Counted from the first letter of the stretch, positions 14,002-22,681 are shown. The stretch is DNA of 64,000 nt from Rhizobium oryzihabitans (GCF_010669145.1 NZ_CP048632.1:1922001-1986000); one strand, 5' to 3'. The notes: generated by a model not told the origin, from the sequence alone. Numbers and translations: made by a program.

Positions 14002-15451
14002 AGTTCGCAACGAAAATATTCGACGAGCCGCATCTGGAATTTGGTGACAAGCATCACCATCCCGATCCGCGGCTGGGCCTATTCGAAGCCGGTCCGCTCC
14101 AGACCCCGTTAGGCGATGTCGTCAAAATCGCTGTCGTCGGCGATTCCAAGACCGTTGAGGATGCGAAGGAATTCTTCGCCCAAGCTGCCACCGGCTTCGC
14201 AGGAAAGAGCGAGAAGCACCCCAATCTTCATCCGGATTTTCCGGGACTCGGAAACCAGAACCCGTTCCGGTGCAAGTTCGAGATCTCGGACGGAGCGACA
14301 GCAGCCATCGCGCAATCGAAGATCGACAAGATTCGCAAAGAGCCGCATCACGGCAAGGCCGTGGAAATGGCGGTCGATGAAATCGTTCAGCAGCTCCAGA
14401 CACTCGATGAAGGCAGCCACCGTCCGGATGTCGCAATCGTGGCTTTGCCCGTGAGCCTGATTGAAAGGGTCTGGAACGCGAAGGTCGATTCCAAGGCGAC
14501 GACCGAAAAGGACGATAGCGGTGGCTCGGACGCTCCTGACTTCCGGGGATGCTCAAGGCAAAAGCAATGGGCCTGAGCTTTCCAATCCAGATCGTTTGGG
14601 AGGATGTCTTTGATGAGTCGGCGAGCATCCCGCGCAAGGTGAAAGAGAGCCGTGCCCGGAAAATTCAGGATCAGGCCGGGCGAACATGGAACCTTCTGAC
14701 GACTCTCTACTACAAGGGGACCGGGCGTATTCCTTGGCGCAAGATGCCTCACGACGGCGAGTTCACAGCCTGCTATATCGGCGTCAGCTTCTATCGTGAG
14801 GTTGGCGGGCAGCAGCTCTTCACCAGCGCCGCTCAGATGTTCGACGAAAGAGGGCGCGGGTTTATTCTCAAAGGCAAGCGCGCCCATACGGAAAGCCGTG
14901 GCCGCCATCCCTACATGACGCAAGCTGATGCGCGCCAGCTCATATCGGATGCGCTCACCGCGTATAAGAACCATCACAAGAATTACCCGGCGCGTGTCAT
15001 TGTCCTCAAGACATCGCAATTCCGGGAAGAAGAAGCGGATGGCATTCTTGAGGCTCTGGAAGAGGCCGGAACCGAGCTTCGTGACCTTGTTTGGATTCAG
15101 GAATCGTACGCTGTGAAGGTTCTTCGGGATGGCAATTATCCCGTAATGAGGGGGACATTCGTTGAGCTTGGCGGGAAAGGGCTACTCTACACGAATGGAA
15201 GCATACCCTATTACGGGACTTATCCTGGAATGTACGATCCGAGGCCGCTGCTCCTTTGCCCATACAAAGGCAGCGACAGCACGATCTCTCAGATTGCCAG
15301 TGAAGTTTTGGCTCTCACCAAAATCAACTGGAATTCGACGCAGATGAACCAGAAACTTCCTATCCCCATCAGGGCAGCGCGCGCGGTGGGTGAAGTCTTG
15401 AAATATGTCAGCGATGAAAAAGTAAGCTCTGATTACGCTAGGTATATTTAG
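13998..15451 (+). CDS. Short prokaryotic Argonaute (MID-PIWI), one-base frameshift
   Basis: With one G restored in the run at 14545-14548 the frame encodes 484 residues, the normal length of a short pAgo; as assembled it splits into 192 and 300 codons that overlap. The MID/PIWI junction is recognisable: [12 protein letters not shown], then [20 protein letters not shown] near 229-248, then CYIGVSFY at about 259-266. In active Argonautes that last strand carries the first catalytic aspartate; here it is absent (V-S-F), so slicing should be dead, as in all short pAgos. The protein would bind guide and target and activate the partner nuclease. The frameshift probably reflects assembly error (see pheT). 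Confidence 0.85.
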
Positions 15452-15727
15452 GGAAATTCTAGAAATTCGTTTCATGCTGATCGTATCTGGCCACTCCTAT
15501 CGGGCTTGGTTCAGCGAGAAGGGCGAAGGGGGTGTCATCCTCCGAAGCTTACTCTTTAATCTGCATTCTTGCGGACCCCGTTTATGATGTGCGCCCGCTT
15601 ATATCGGGAAGAATCGCCATGTAGAATCCGCGAATCCCGAATCCGTTGCTTGATGGTATCGAGGTTGGTATCGACCTTGGAGCGCAGGGGAAAGCCCAAC
15701 AACTACAATGCGAACTCAAGCCTATTG
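15452..15727. other. Non-coding right flank of the island
   Basis: About 280 bp between the Argonaute stop and the guaA remnant. I see no credible gene, tRNA or repeat. A short minus-strand frame around 15,560-15,700 has coding-like composition but no start or recognisable family. Confidence 0.4.
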
Positions 15728-15745
15728 ACCATCGAGTGGGAATAA
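15728..15745 (+). other. guaA: guaA 3' end remnant, probable island attachment site
   Basis: ACC ATC GAG TGG GAA TAA encodes T-I-E-W-E-stop, the near-invariant C-terminus of GMP synthase, but the codons before it do not continue as GuaA. The 3' end of guaA is a known integration hot spot for tyrosine-recombinase islands, where integration leaves a copy of the last codons at the distal border. A rho-independent terminator begins 3 bp after the stop, as expected for the original guaA transcript end. The complete guaA should lie to the left of the island on the + strand. Confidence 0.72.
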
Positions 15746-15748
15746 GAC

Positions 15749-15785
15749 AAGGGCGGCGTAAATCCGCCCTTCGTTCTTCTTTTGT
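15749..15785 (+). terminator. Rho-independent terminator after guaA remnant
   Basis: An 8-bp stem AAGGGCGG/CCGCCCTT with a 7-base loop is followed by a T-rich stretch. Its position 3 bp after the guaA stop indicates it is the native guaA terminator displaced by the island. Confidence 0.85.
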
Positions 15786-15849
15786 TCTTTATTTCGTCAC
15801 TGTGCAATGATAGGTTTCCGGCCTTGGAATAAGGCTGTGGAGCAGCGTC

Positions 15850-16566
15850 ATGGGTTACGAGTTGGCGGAGGGAGGAGCTTTAAGGCAACTGCACTTTGAT
15901 GGGCTGGAGCCGCAAAAGATACGGCGCTTCAGTCCGCGATTTATGAGCAAGCTTTTGCTGGTGTTGAAGCCGCCGCTGGCCCTGGCGGAGCGAATTTTTG
16001 CCGACGCGGCTTACCATGCGGCCGGACGTACGCAACACGAGGCCTATCCCGCCGAGCTTTTACATATGACGCTGATGTGTCTCGGATGTTTCGACACCGT
16101 ACCTCATGGCCTGATAAACAGGCTAAAGGCAGTATTGGGGGAAGTCAGGGCACGGCCCGTTCCGATTACGCTGGACGGAAGTTCGCTTTTCGGCAATCGA
16201 AATAGCCTGGTGTTGCGAAGCAGCCATGAGATGCCGGAGATTGACGCTCTGGTGAAGATGTTGCAGCGCGCGCTTTGGCGGGCAAATCTTCCCTATACCC
16301 CAGCATCATCTTTTACTCCGCATATCACCATGATTTATGGCTGCGGGAAGATAGAGCCGATGCCGGCTGGAAAACCCTATAGCTGGCTTGCTGGCAATTT
16401 TGAGCTGGTTTTCAGCCACAGTGGCGAAACACGGCACGATTCGCTCGGGCGCTTCGCGCTTTCGGCGAAAGCCGATCGTTACGAGCCGCCTGAAAGCCAG
16501 CTGCCCTTACCTGAAAAAGTGATCGGTCCCAGAAAACGGGCCAATCGAAAGCTCGTTGCGCGGTAA
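15850..16566 (+). CDS. 2'-5' RNA ligase / LigT-ThpR family phosphoesterase
   Basis: The 238-residue protein has the two HxT motifs of the 2H phosphoesterase family: LLHMTLMCLG (about 74-83) and FTPHITMIYG (about 155-164), separated by about 80 residues as usual. Members hydrolyse 2',3'-cyclic phosphodiester ends or join RNA halves; the in vivo substrate is often unknown. The ATG at 15850 has no strong upstream ribosome site, and an internal ATG at residue 31 (MSKLLLVLKPP) would remove an extension not typical of the family, so the start is uncertain. This is the first gene of the chromosome beyond the island. Confidence 0.85.
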   Translation: MGYELAEGGALRQLHFDGLEPQKIRRFSPRFMSKLLLVLKPPLALAERIFADAAYHAAGRTQHEAYPAELLHMTLMCLGCFDTVPHGLINRLKAVLGEVRARPVPITLDGSSLFGNRNSLVLRSSHEMPEIDALVKMLQRALWRANLPYTPASSFTPHITMIYGCGKIEPMPAGKPYSWLAGNFELVFSHSGETRHDSLGRFALSAKADRYEPPESQLPLPEKVIGPRKRANRKLVAR

Positions 16567-16625
16567 TGCCCGCCGGAGCCATGCACGAGCGAGGCGATGT
16601 CGCCTCGCTGCGAACGATAACCAGC

Positions 16626-16793
16626 TTAGAGCTGAACCTTGTCGAAAGCCTTGCCGTCGATGCCAAGGGCTTCGAGGTCGGCGCGGGCCGGCTTACGGTG
16701 TGCGCGAACAGCGGCCGAAACCGAAAGTGCTGCACCCAGAACGGCGAAAGTTTCGCCGAAGAAGTTACGCGATGTCTTTGCAACCTGACGCAT
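16626..16793 (-). CDS. 55-residue conserved-looking small protein, function unknown
   Basis: A short minus-strand frame begins MRQVAKTSRNFFGETFAVLG at 16793 and ends KAFDKVQL before TAA at 16626. GGAGAG lies 4-5 bases upstream of the ATG, a good ribosome site. An in-frame ATG four codons earlier would place the site inside the gene. The sequence has a moderately hydrophobic stretch (FFGETFAVLGAALSVSAAV) followed by a basic then acidic tail, perhaps a membrane-associated helix. Codon pattern and ribosome site support it as real; I do not recognise a family. It is convergent with the LigT-like gene. Confidence 0.6.
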   Translation of the reverse strand: MRQVAKTSRNFFGETFAVLGAALSVSAAVRAHRKPARADLEALGIDGKAFDKVQL

Positions 16794-17004
16794 TTTTCTC
16801 TCCATCTTTGATGCCCAGATAATGGGTATTTATGGCTTCTTCTACAACTCATGATGTAGCAGGGAAGCCATGCAGCTTTGCTCGCGCTCGTTTGAATGTC
16901 AGATGCTACATTTTTGCATGGCTTGAATTCGCTGCCTCAGGCAACGGGTTGAACAGGGCGTATTTTTTGTTATGCCGAAAGTCCAAGATAAAGAGGCGGA
17001 TGAT

Positions 17005-17352
17005 ATGACGGTCACGATCTATGGTATCAAGAACTGCGACACGATGAAAAAGGCCAGAAGCTGGCTGGAGGCCAAGGGTGTCGATTATTCTTTCCATGAC
17101 TACAAGACAGCGGGTATCGACCGGGCCCATCTCGAGACATGGTGCGATGCTGCCGGTTGGGAAACAGTTCTCAACCGGGCCGGCACCACCTTCAAAAAAC
17201 TGGATGATGGCCAGAAGGCCGATCTTACCCGCGAAAAGGCCATCGGGCTGATGCTGGAACAGCCCTCCATGATCAAGCGCCCGGTGCTGGAGGCCAAGGA
17301 GAAAATTACCGTCGGTTTCAAGCCGGAAACCTATCAGACCCTCTTTGCGTGA
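17005..17352 (+). CDS. ArsC/Spx-family reductase-like protein (YffB type)
   Basis: From the ATG at 17005 (ribosome site GAGG about 8 bases upstream) the protein has 115 residues; an ATG at 16972 would add 11 unconvincing residues. It opens MTVTIYGIKNCDTMKKARSW, the thioredoxin-fold start of the YffB branch of the ArsC family, with a single N-terminal cysteine at residue 11. The rest (GTTFKKLDDGQKADLTREKAIGLMLEQPSMIKRPVLE) fits. YffB proteins are not true arsenate reductases; a glutathione-linked role is suspected. It is followed 12 bp later by the ybaK-like gene and probably forms an operon with it. Confidence 0.88.
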   Translation: MTVTIYGIKNCDTMKKARSWLEAKGVDYSFHDYKTAGIDRAHLETWCDAAGWETVLNRAGTTFKKLDDGQKADLTREKAIGLMLEQPSMIKRPVLEAKEKITVGFKPETYQTLFA

Positions 17353-17364
17353 GCCCGGCCCGCC

Positions 17365-17840
17365 ATGTCCAGAACAACCCGCGCTACGCAGATGCTCACC
17401 AAGGCCGGCGTGACCTTCACCACAGTTACCTATGACTATGACCCGAATGCCGATCGGATCGGCCTGCAGGCCGCCGAAGCTATCGGCGAGCCGCCGAATC
17501 TGGTGTTGAAAACACTGATGGCGGAGCTGGATGGCAAGCCGGTCTGCGTCGTCGTTCCCTCCGATCGCGAGGTGAGCATGAAAAAGCTCGCCGCCGCTTT
17601 CGGGGAAAGTCCGCCAGCATGATGAAGCCTGCCGATGCGGAGCGGGCAACGGGTTATCACGTGGGCGGTATCAGCCCTTTCGGACAGAAGAAACAGGTGC
17701 CGACGGCCATTGAAGCGCAGGCCATGACGCATGATTATGTGTATATGAATGGCGGACAACGTGGCTTGCAGGTGCGGCTTTCACCCCGAGATGCCCAGAC
17801 GGCACTGAGGGCCGTCATTGCCCCACTGGTGGCCGACTGA
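17365..17840 (+). CDS. ybaK: Cys-tRNA(Pro) deacylase YbaK/EbsC, one-base frameshift
   Basis: Restoring one G in the run at 17602-17605 gives a single 158-residue frame reading ...AAAFGGKSASMMKPADAERATGYHVGGISPFGQKK..., the YbaK signature. As assembled it is split into 85 and 73 codons. YbaK hydrolyses Cys-tRNA(Pro) formed by mischarging of prolyl-tRNA synthetase, keeping cysteine out of proline codons. Family landmarks are the N-terminal MSRTTRATQMLTKAGVTF, the GGISPFG motif and the closing RLSPRDAQTALRAVIAPL. The break is at the same kind of site as the one in pheT, so a sequencing cause is likely. It lies in the same operon as the ArsC-like gene. Confidence 0.88.
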
Positions 17841-17928
17841 CGCTTTGCTGCGGCTTTTGAAAGCATTTGGCTTTCGAAAGGAATGGGCTATGGTCGGCGC
17901 CTCCGATTGAAATATACGAAGGCAGATC

Positions 17929-19167
17929 ATGACCGCTTCCCCCATCGATCCCGTCAAACTCGAAAAACTGGCCGAAGTCGCCGTCAAAGTCGGCCTGCAA
18001 TTGCAGAAGGATCAGGATCTGGTGATCACTGCTCCGCTGGCAGCGCTGCCGCTGGTTCGGCTTTTGACAAAACACGCTTATCTTGCCGGCGGTGGACTGG
18101 TCACCACCTTCTATTCCGACGAGGAAACCACGCTTTCGCGTTATCGCCACGCCAGTGACACCAATTTCGACCGGGCTTCCGGCTGGCTTTATGAGGGCAT
18201 GGCGAAGGCCTATGCCAATGGGGCAGCGCGGCTGGCGATTGCCGGCGACAACCCGATGCTGCTGGCCGAGCAGGACCCCGCCAAGGTGGCGCGCGCCAAC
18301 AAGGCCAACTCTACCGCCTACAAGCCGGCGCTGGAGAAGATTTCCAATTTCGATATCAACTGGAACATCATTTCCTATCCCAACCCCTCCTGGGCAAAGC
18401 AGGTCTTTCCTGATGTGACGGAAGACGAAGCGGTGCGCAGACTTGCCGACGCCATCTTCGCCGCCTCGCGGGTGGATCTGGCCGATCCGGTCGCGGCATG
18501 GGCGGAGCATAACGCCAATCTCGCCAAACGTTCGGCATGGCTGAACGGCGAACGCTTCGCATCGCTGCATTTCACCGGCCCCGGCACGGATGTGAAAATC
18601 GGACTGGCGGATGGCCATGAATGGCACGGCGGCGCTTCCACCGCCAAGAACGGCGTGACCTGCAACCCGAACATCCCGACGGAAGAAGTGTTCACCACGC
18701 CGCATGCGCTGCGCGTGGATGGTTACGTGTCCAGCACCAAGCCGCTGTCGCATCAGGGAACGCTGATCGACAATATTCAGGTGAAGTTTGAGGCCGGCCG
18801 CATCGTGGAGGCCAAGGCTTCGAAGGGCGAAGCCGTGCTGAACAAGGTGCTGGATACCGATGAGGGTGCTCGCCGCCTGGGTGAAGTGGCGCTTGTGCCG
18901 CATTCCTCGCCAATCTCGGCAAGCGGCATCCTCTTCTACAACACGCTGTTCGACGAAAACGCCTCCTGCCACATTGCGCTCGGCCAATGCTATTCGAAAT
19001 GCTTCCTCGATGGCGCTTCGCTGTCTCAGGAGCAGATCAAGGCACAGGGCGGCAATTCCAGCCTGATCCACATCGACTGGATGATCGGTTCCGACAAGGT
19101 GGATATTGATGGCGTGAAGCCGGACGGCTCCACGGTTCCCGTTATGCGCAAGGGCGAATGGGCCTGA
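17929..19167 (+). CDS. M29-family thermophilic-type aminopeptidase (AmpS/PepT1)
   Basis: The 412-residue protein matches the M29 metallo-aminopeptidase family over its full length. Predicted metal ligands lie in NIPTEEVFTTP (about 247-257), RLGEVALVPHSSPI (about 315-328), CHIALGQCYS (about 345-354) and IHIDWMIGSDKVDIDG (about 378-393). These cytosolic enzymes trim N-terminal residues using two metal ions. The start ATG at 17929 has GGCAG upstream. It is convergent with the EamA-family gene, with only 7 bp between the stops and no terminator visible. Confidence 0.93.
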   Translation: MTASPIDPVKLEKLAEVAVKVGLQLQKDQDLVITAPLAALPLVRLLTKHAYLAGGGLVTTFYSDEETTLSRYRHASDTNFDRASGWLYEGMAKAYANGAARLAIAGDNPMLLAEQDPAKVARANKANSTAYKPALEKISNFDINWNIISYPNPSWAKQVFPDVTEDEAVRRLADAIFAASRVDLADPVAAWAEHNANLAKRSAWLNGERFASLHFTGPGTDVKIGLADGHEWHGGASTAKNGVTCNPNIPTEEVFTTPHALRVDGYVSSTKPLSHQGTLIDNIQVKFEAGRIVEAKASKGEAVLNKVLDTDEGARRLGEVALVPHSSPISASGILFYNTLFDENASCHIALGQCYSKCFLDGASLSQEQIKAQGGNSSLIHIDWMIGSDKVDIDGVKPDGSTVPVMRKGEWA

Positions 19168-19174
19168 TAAAAGG

Positions 19175-20038
19175 TTATCTCGGCAACTGGCTGCGCTGAC
19201 TGAGCCAGATGCTGAAGAGCACCGCAACAAACCCGACGATCTGCGCTGGCGTGAGGCTTTGGCCAAGCGCCAGCCAGCCGAGCAGGGTTGCAACGACCGG
19301 ACTTAGAAAACCGAGCGATGCGGCCGCCGAGGGCTCGATGCGGGCGAGGCCGCGAAACCACAGAAAATAGGTCAAGGCGGCACCGATGAGACCCAGATAG
19401 GCCATGCCGAGAATATTGGCCGTGGTCGGTGCAGGCAGGGCCGGTTCCAGGAAATATGCGACCGGCAGGAGCAGAATGCCACCCGCCGTCAATTGCCAGG
19501 CAGTGAAGGTGAGGTTCGAAACCGGCGGCCGCCATTTGCGGGTCAGCACGGTTCCAAACGCCATGGATACGGCACCGGCAAGACCCGCGGCCACGCCGAC
19601 ACTATCGAGTGCTGCACCCGGCGCCAATACCAGAAGCGCGACCCCCATAATGCCCAAAAGACCGGCGGCGATGGCGAGCGGTCGAACCGGCGTGGTGAGA
19701 AACAACCGGGAGAGGCCAATCACGATCAGAGGCTGGACCGCGCCTACCGTCGCCGCGACTCCACCCGGTAGCCGGTAAGCAGAAACGAAAAGCATCGCCC
19801 AGAAAAATGAGAAATTCAGCGCGCCGAGAACGAAGCTGCGCGGCCACCAGACGCCCTGTGGGAGCTTTCGGACGAGAAGCAGCAGCAGGATACCGGCCGG
19901 TAATGCGCGCAGCATGGCAACATGGAATGGATATCCATGCGGCAAGAATTCGGTCGTGACGAAATAGGTGCTTCCCCAGATGGCGGGGGCAAGTGCAGTC
20001 ACCAGCACGTCGGCTGCATAGGTGGTATTTTTCTTCAT
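19175..20038 (-). CDS. EamA/DMT-family transporter
   Basis: This 287-residue protein consists of ten predicted membrane helices in two EamA repeats (about 10-135 and 150-282), with the typical AIWGSTYFVTTEFLP start and the closing GQSLTPAQIVGFVAVLFSIWLS. Substrates in this family range from amino acids to nucleosides and cannot be read from sequence. It is divergent from the MarR-family gene at 20120; the 81-bp gap holds a perfect 18-bp palindrome, so MarR-type control is likely and the substrate or an inducer may be a small aromatic or toxic compound. Confidence 0.88.
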   Translation of the reverse strand: MKKNTTYAADVLVTALAPAIWGSTYFVTTEFLPHGYPFHVAMLRALPAGILLLLLVRKLPQGVWWPRSFVLGALNFSFFWAMLFVSAYRLPGGVAATVGAVQPLIVIGLSRLFLTTPVRPLAIAAGLLGIMGVALLVLAPGAALDSVGVAAGLAGAVSMAFGTVLTRKWRPPVSNLTFTAWQLTAGGILLLPVAYFLEPALPAPTTANILGMAYLGLIGAALTYFLWFRGLARIEPSAAASLGFLSPVVATLLGWLALGQSLTPAQIVGFVAVLFSIWLSQRSQLPR

Positions 20039-20081
20039 TTCAAGAATCTCTACGTCAAGATAAATGCAGTCTAGCCGATTT

Positions 20082-20099
20082 TATCTTGACGTCAAGATA
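20082..20099. promoter_or_regulatory. 18-bp palindrome between EamA and MarR genes
   Basis: TATCTTGACGTCAAGATA is a perfect palindrome, with a further half-site TACGTCAAGATAA at 20051-20063. Size and place suit a MarR dimer controlling both divergent genes. Inferred, not tested. Confidence 0.7.
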
Positions 20100-20119
20100 T
20101 CAATTGCTATGCCTTTGTC

Positions 20120-20620
20120 ATGAGCAAAGAACCGCTTGATCACGTCGATCACATTCTGGCGCAATGGCGCAGGGAAAGACCCGATCTCGATGTCGGCCCG
20201 ATGGGGCTGCTCGGGCGCCTGAACCGGCTCACCACCCATCTCGGTCGCGAGGTGGAGGCGGTGCTGCTGAAACACGGCCTTTCATCTTCCGCCTTCGACG
20301 TGCTGGCCACATTGCGGCGTGCGGGATCACCCTACCGGCTTTCTCCCGGCGACCTGCTGGCCATGACAATGGTGAGCTCCGGCACCATGACCAACCGGAT
20401 CGACCAGCTTGAAAAAGCCGGACTGGTGGAGCGCGTCCACAATCCGCAGGACCGGCGCAGCGTGTTGATATCCCTGACGGAGCGGGGATTTGCGATTATC
20501 GAGGATGCGGTCAGCGCCCATGTCGAAAACCAGCAACGGCTGGTGTCCCCTCTCAGCGAAGAAGAACGAACAACGCTGAACCGGCTTCTAAAGCGGTTTT
20601 TGCGGGACTTCGAAGAATAG
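20120..20620 (+). CDS. MarR-family transcriptional regulator
   Basis: A 166-residue winged-helix protein of usual MarR length. The recognition helix region LSPGDLLAMTMVSSGTMTNRIDQLEKAGLVERV and wing HNPQDRRSVLISLTERG (about 75-125) are canonical. It probably represses the divergent EamA transporter and itself through the palindrome at 20082-20099, with release on ligand binding. The start ATG at 20120 leaves the palindrome just upstream, in the promoter region. Confidence 0.93.
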   Translation: MSKEPLDHVDHILAQWRRERPDLDVGPMGLLGRLNRLTTHLGREVEAVLLKHGLSSSAFDVLATLRRAGSPYRLSPGDLLAMTMVSSGTMTNRIDQLEKAGLVERVHNPQDRRSVLISLTERGFAIIEDAVSAHVENQQRLVSPLSEEERTTLNRLLKRFLRDFEE

Positions 20621-20690
20621 GCTTGCAATGCGTTCTGGACCGCAATCGCGCTTGTTTCCGTGAAAAAAATCCTGTAAGCAATTTTCCATA

Positions 20691-20707
20691 AACCTGTACT
20701 ACAGGTT
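20691..20707. promoter_or_regulatory. 17-bp palindrome upstream of GntR gene
   Basis: AACCTGTACTACAGGTT has perfect 8-bp arms and ends 9 bp before the start codon of the FadR-type regulator, overlapping its ribosome-site region. It is a likely autoregulatory operator. Confidence 0.6.
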
Positions 20708-20716
20708 GGAGGAAAA

Positions 20717-21424
20717 ATGTATAACGCCATTTCCCACGAAACCGGTCTCGTCAGCAGCACGATCGGCGCGATCACACGTCATATCCGGGAAAATGAACTT
20801 GCCCCCGGTGCGAAACTGCCGAGCGAACTTTCGCTGTCGCAGCAGCTTGGCGTTTCGCGCACCGTCGTTCGCGAGGCCTTCCGGTCGCTGTCGGCCATGC
20901 GGCTGATCGATGTCAACGCCGGCAAGCGCGCCACGGTGGCAACGCTGGATCACGGCGCCATGTCGCTGATGTTCGAACATGGCATTCACACAGAGCAGAT
21001 CAACATCCAGCAGATTTACGATGTGCGTCGGACCATCGAAGTCAGAACCGTGACGCTCGCGGCACTGCGGCGAACGGATGCGGAAGCGCTCACCATTCTC
21101 GACCATGCCAATAATATGGAGCGGGATTTCGGCGACAATGACAAGGTGATGGAGCATGACCTTTCCTTTCACCTTGCCGTTGCCAGAGCCTCCAAGAACC
21201 CGGTTTTCGAGCTCATTCTCGGCGCCTTTCAGAATGTGACGCGCCAGACATGGCCGATCGGCTGGAAGAGCCGCACATCCGATGCGCAGCGCCATGCCGC
21301 AGGTGAACTTCACGTCGCCATCGGACAGGCCATAGCTGCGGGCGATCCGCAAACGGCCTCAACACTGATGGCGCGGCATTTCGATGAAAGCGTGCATGCG
21401 CTTCTGGCCGCCGGCATCGCCTGA
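20717..21424 (+). CDS. GntR-family regulator, FadR/FCD subfamily
   Basis: The 235-residue protein has an N-terminal GntR winged helix (about 15-80: LAPGAKLPSELSLSQQLGVSRTVVREAFRSLSAMRLI) and an all-helical FCD ligand domain (about 95-230) with the expected metal-site histidines in EHDLSFHLAVARAS and the later HARGE-like AAGELHVAIGQAI and HFDESVHALL. FCD regulators usually sense organic acids. The sugar-acid dehydratase-like gene starts 54 bp downstream, so the regulator probably controls that catabolic enzyme. A palindrome at 20691-20707 is the likely operator. Confidence 0.92.
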   Translation: MYNAISHETGLVSSTIGAITRHIRENELAPGAKLPSELSLSQQLGVSRTVVREAFRSLSAMRLIDVNAGKRATVATLDHGAMSLMFEHGIHTEQINIQQIYDVRRTIEVRTVTLAALRRTDAEALTILDHANNMERDFGDNDKVMEHDLSFHLAVARASKNPVFELILGAFQNVTRQTWPIGWKSRTSDAQRHAAGELHVAIGQAIAAGDPQTASTLMARHFDESVHALLAAGIA

Positions 21425-21478
21425 TTTTTTCAACGCAGTTCCAGACGGAACACGACCTGCCTCTGGAGGAGACACTTC

Positions 21479-22681
21479 ATGAAAATTACGAAACTCGAGA
21501 CCGTCCGCGTGGCGGAACGGGCAAACCTGCTCTGGGTTCTGGTTCACACCGATGAGGGCATTACCGGGCTTGGCGAAACCTTCTACGGCGCCGAGACGGT
21601 GGAAACCTATGTGCATGAATATATCGCACCCCGCGTTATCGGCCGCGATCCGCTGCAGATCGACCTTCTGGCGCAGGACCTCGTCGGCTATCTCGGCTTC
21701 CGCTCATCGGGCGCGGAAGTGCGCGGCAATTCGGCCTTCGATATCGCGCTGTGGGATATTTTCGGCAAGGCAACCAACCAGCCTATCGCCCAATTGCTCG
21801 GCGGTTTCAGCCGTAAGGAAATCCGTACCTACAATACCTGCGCGGGCACGGAATATATCAAGAAGGCGACCGGCCAGCAGACGGCCAATTATGGCCTCTC
21901 CGGCGGCAAGGACTACGACGACCTGAACGGCTTCCTGCACCGGGCCGACGAGCTTGCCCATTCGCTGCTGGAAGACGGCATCACGGCCATGAAGATCTGG
22001 CCTTTCGATGCGGCGGCGGAAAAGACGCGCGGGCAATATATCTCGATGCCGGACCTGAAAAGCGCGCTCGAGCCATTTGAGAAAATCCGCAAGGCCGTGG
22101 GTGACAAGATGGATATCATGGTGGAGTTTCACTCCATGTGGCAGCTTCTGCCCGCCATGCAGATCGCCAAGGCCCTCACCCCCTACCAGACCTTCTGGCA
22201 TGAAGACCCGATCAAGATGGACAGCCTTTCCAGCCTGACGCGGTATGCCGCCGTTTCGCCGGCACCCATCTCCGCATCGGAAACGCTGGGTTCCCGCTGG
22301 GCTTTCCGCGATCTGCTGGAAACGGGTGCCGCCGGCGTGGTGATGCTTGACATCAGCTGGTGCGGCGGGCTCTCCGAGGCGCGCAAGATCGCCTCGATGG
22401 CGGAAGCCTGGCATCTGCCCGTCGCGCCGCATGATTGCACCGGCCCGGTGGTCCTCTGCGCCTCCACGCACCTGTCGCTCAATGCACCGAATGCACTGGT
22501 GCAGGAAAGCGTGCGCGCCTTCTACAAAACCTGGTATCGCGATCTCGTCACGGCATTGCCGGAAGTGAAAAACGGCATGATCACCGTGCCGCCGGGCGCC
22601 GGCCTCGGCATGGAGCTGCATCCCGATATCGAAAAGAGCTTCACGGTCAGCCGCCGTTTTTCGGATGCGGCGTCGATCTGA
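21479..22681 (+). CDS. Enolase-superfamily (mandelate racemase/MLE type) sugar-acid dehydratase-like enzyme
   Basis: This 400-residue enzyme has the N-terminal capping domain and a TIM barrel. Metal-ligand acids can be placed at VEFHSMW (about 220-226), WHEDPIK (about 240-246) and SASETLG (about 264-270); AMKIWPFD near 176-183 supplies the KxK-region lysine, and APHDCTGP (about 319-326) the histidine of the MR subgroup. It should abstract a proton alpha to a carboxylate; a dehydratase of an aldonic or aldaric acid is the best guess, but the substrate cannot be named from sequence. GGAGGAGA upstream is a strong ribosome site. It is probably co-regulated with the GntR gene. Confidence 0.85.
   Translation: MKITKLETVRVAERANLLWVLVHTDEGITGLGETFYGAETVETYVHEYIAPRVIGRDPLQIDLLAQDLVGYLGFRSSGAEVRGNSAFDIALWDIFGKATNQPIAQLLGGFSRKEIRTYNTCAGTEYIKKATGQQTANYGLSGGKDYDDLNGFLHRADELAHSLLEDGITAMKIWPFDAAAEKTRGQYISMPDLKSALEPFEKIRKAVGDKMDIMVEFHSMWQLLPAMQIAKALTPYQTFWHEDPIKMDSLSSLTRYAAVSPAPISASETLGSRWAFRDLLETGAAGVVMLDISWCGGLSEARKIASMAEAWHLPVAPHDCTGPVVLCASTHLSLNAPNALVQESVRAFYKTWYRDLVTALPEVKNGMITVPPGAGLGMELHPDIEKSFTVSRRFSDAASI

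Noticed and set aside
14549..15451. A separate 300-residue gene after the first Argonaute frame
   Set aside because: Both pieces join into one 484-residue short pAgo when a single G is restored; the second has no ribosome site.
17815..19293. 492-codon minus-strand frame
   Set aside because: Shadow of the M29 aminopeptidase gene; no domain and low-complexity translation.
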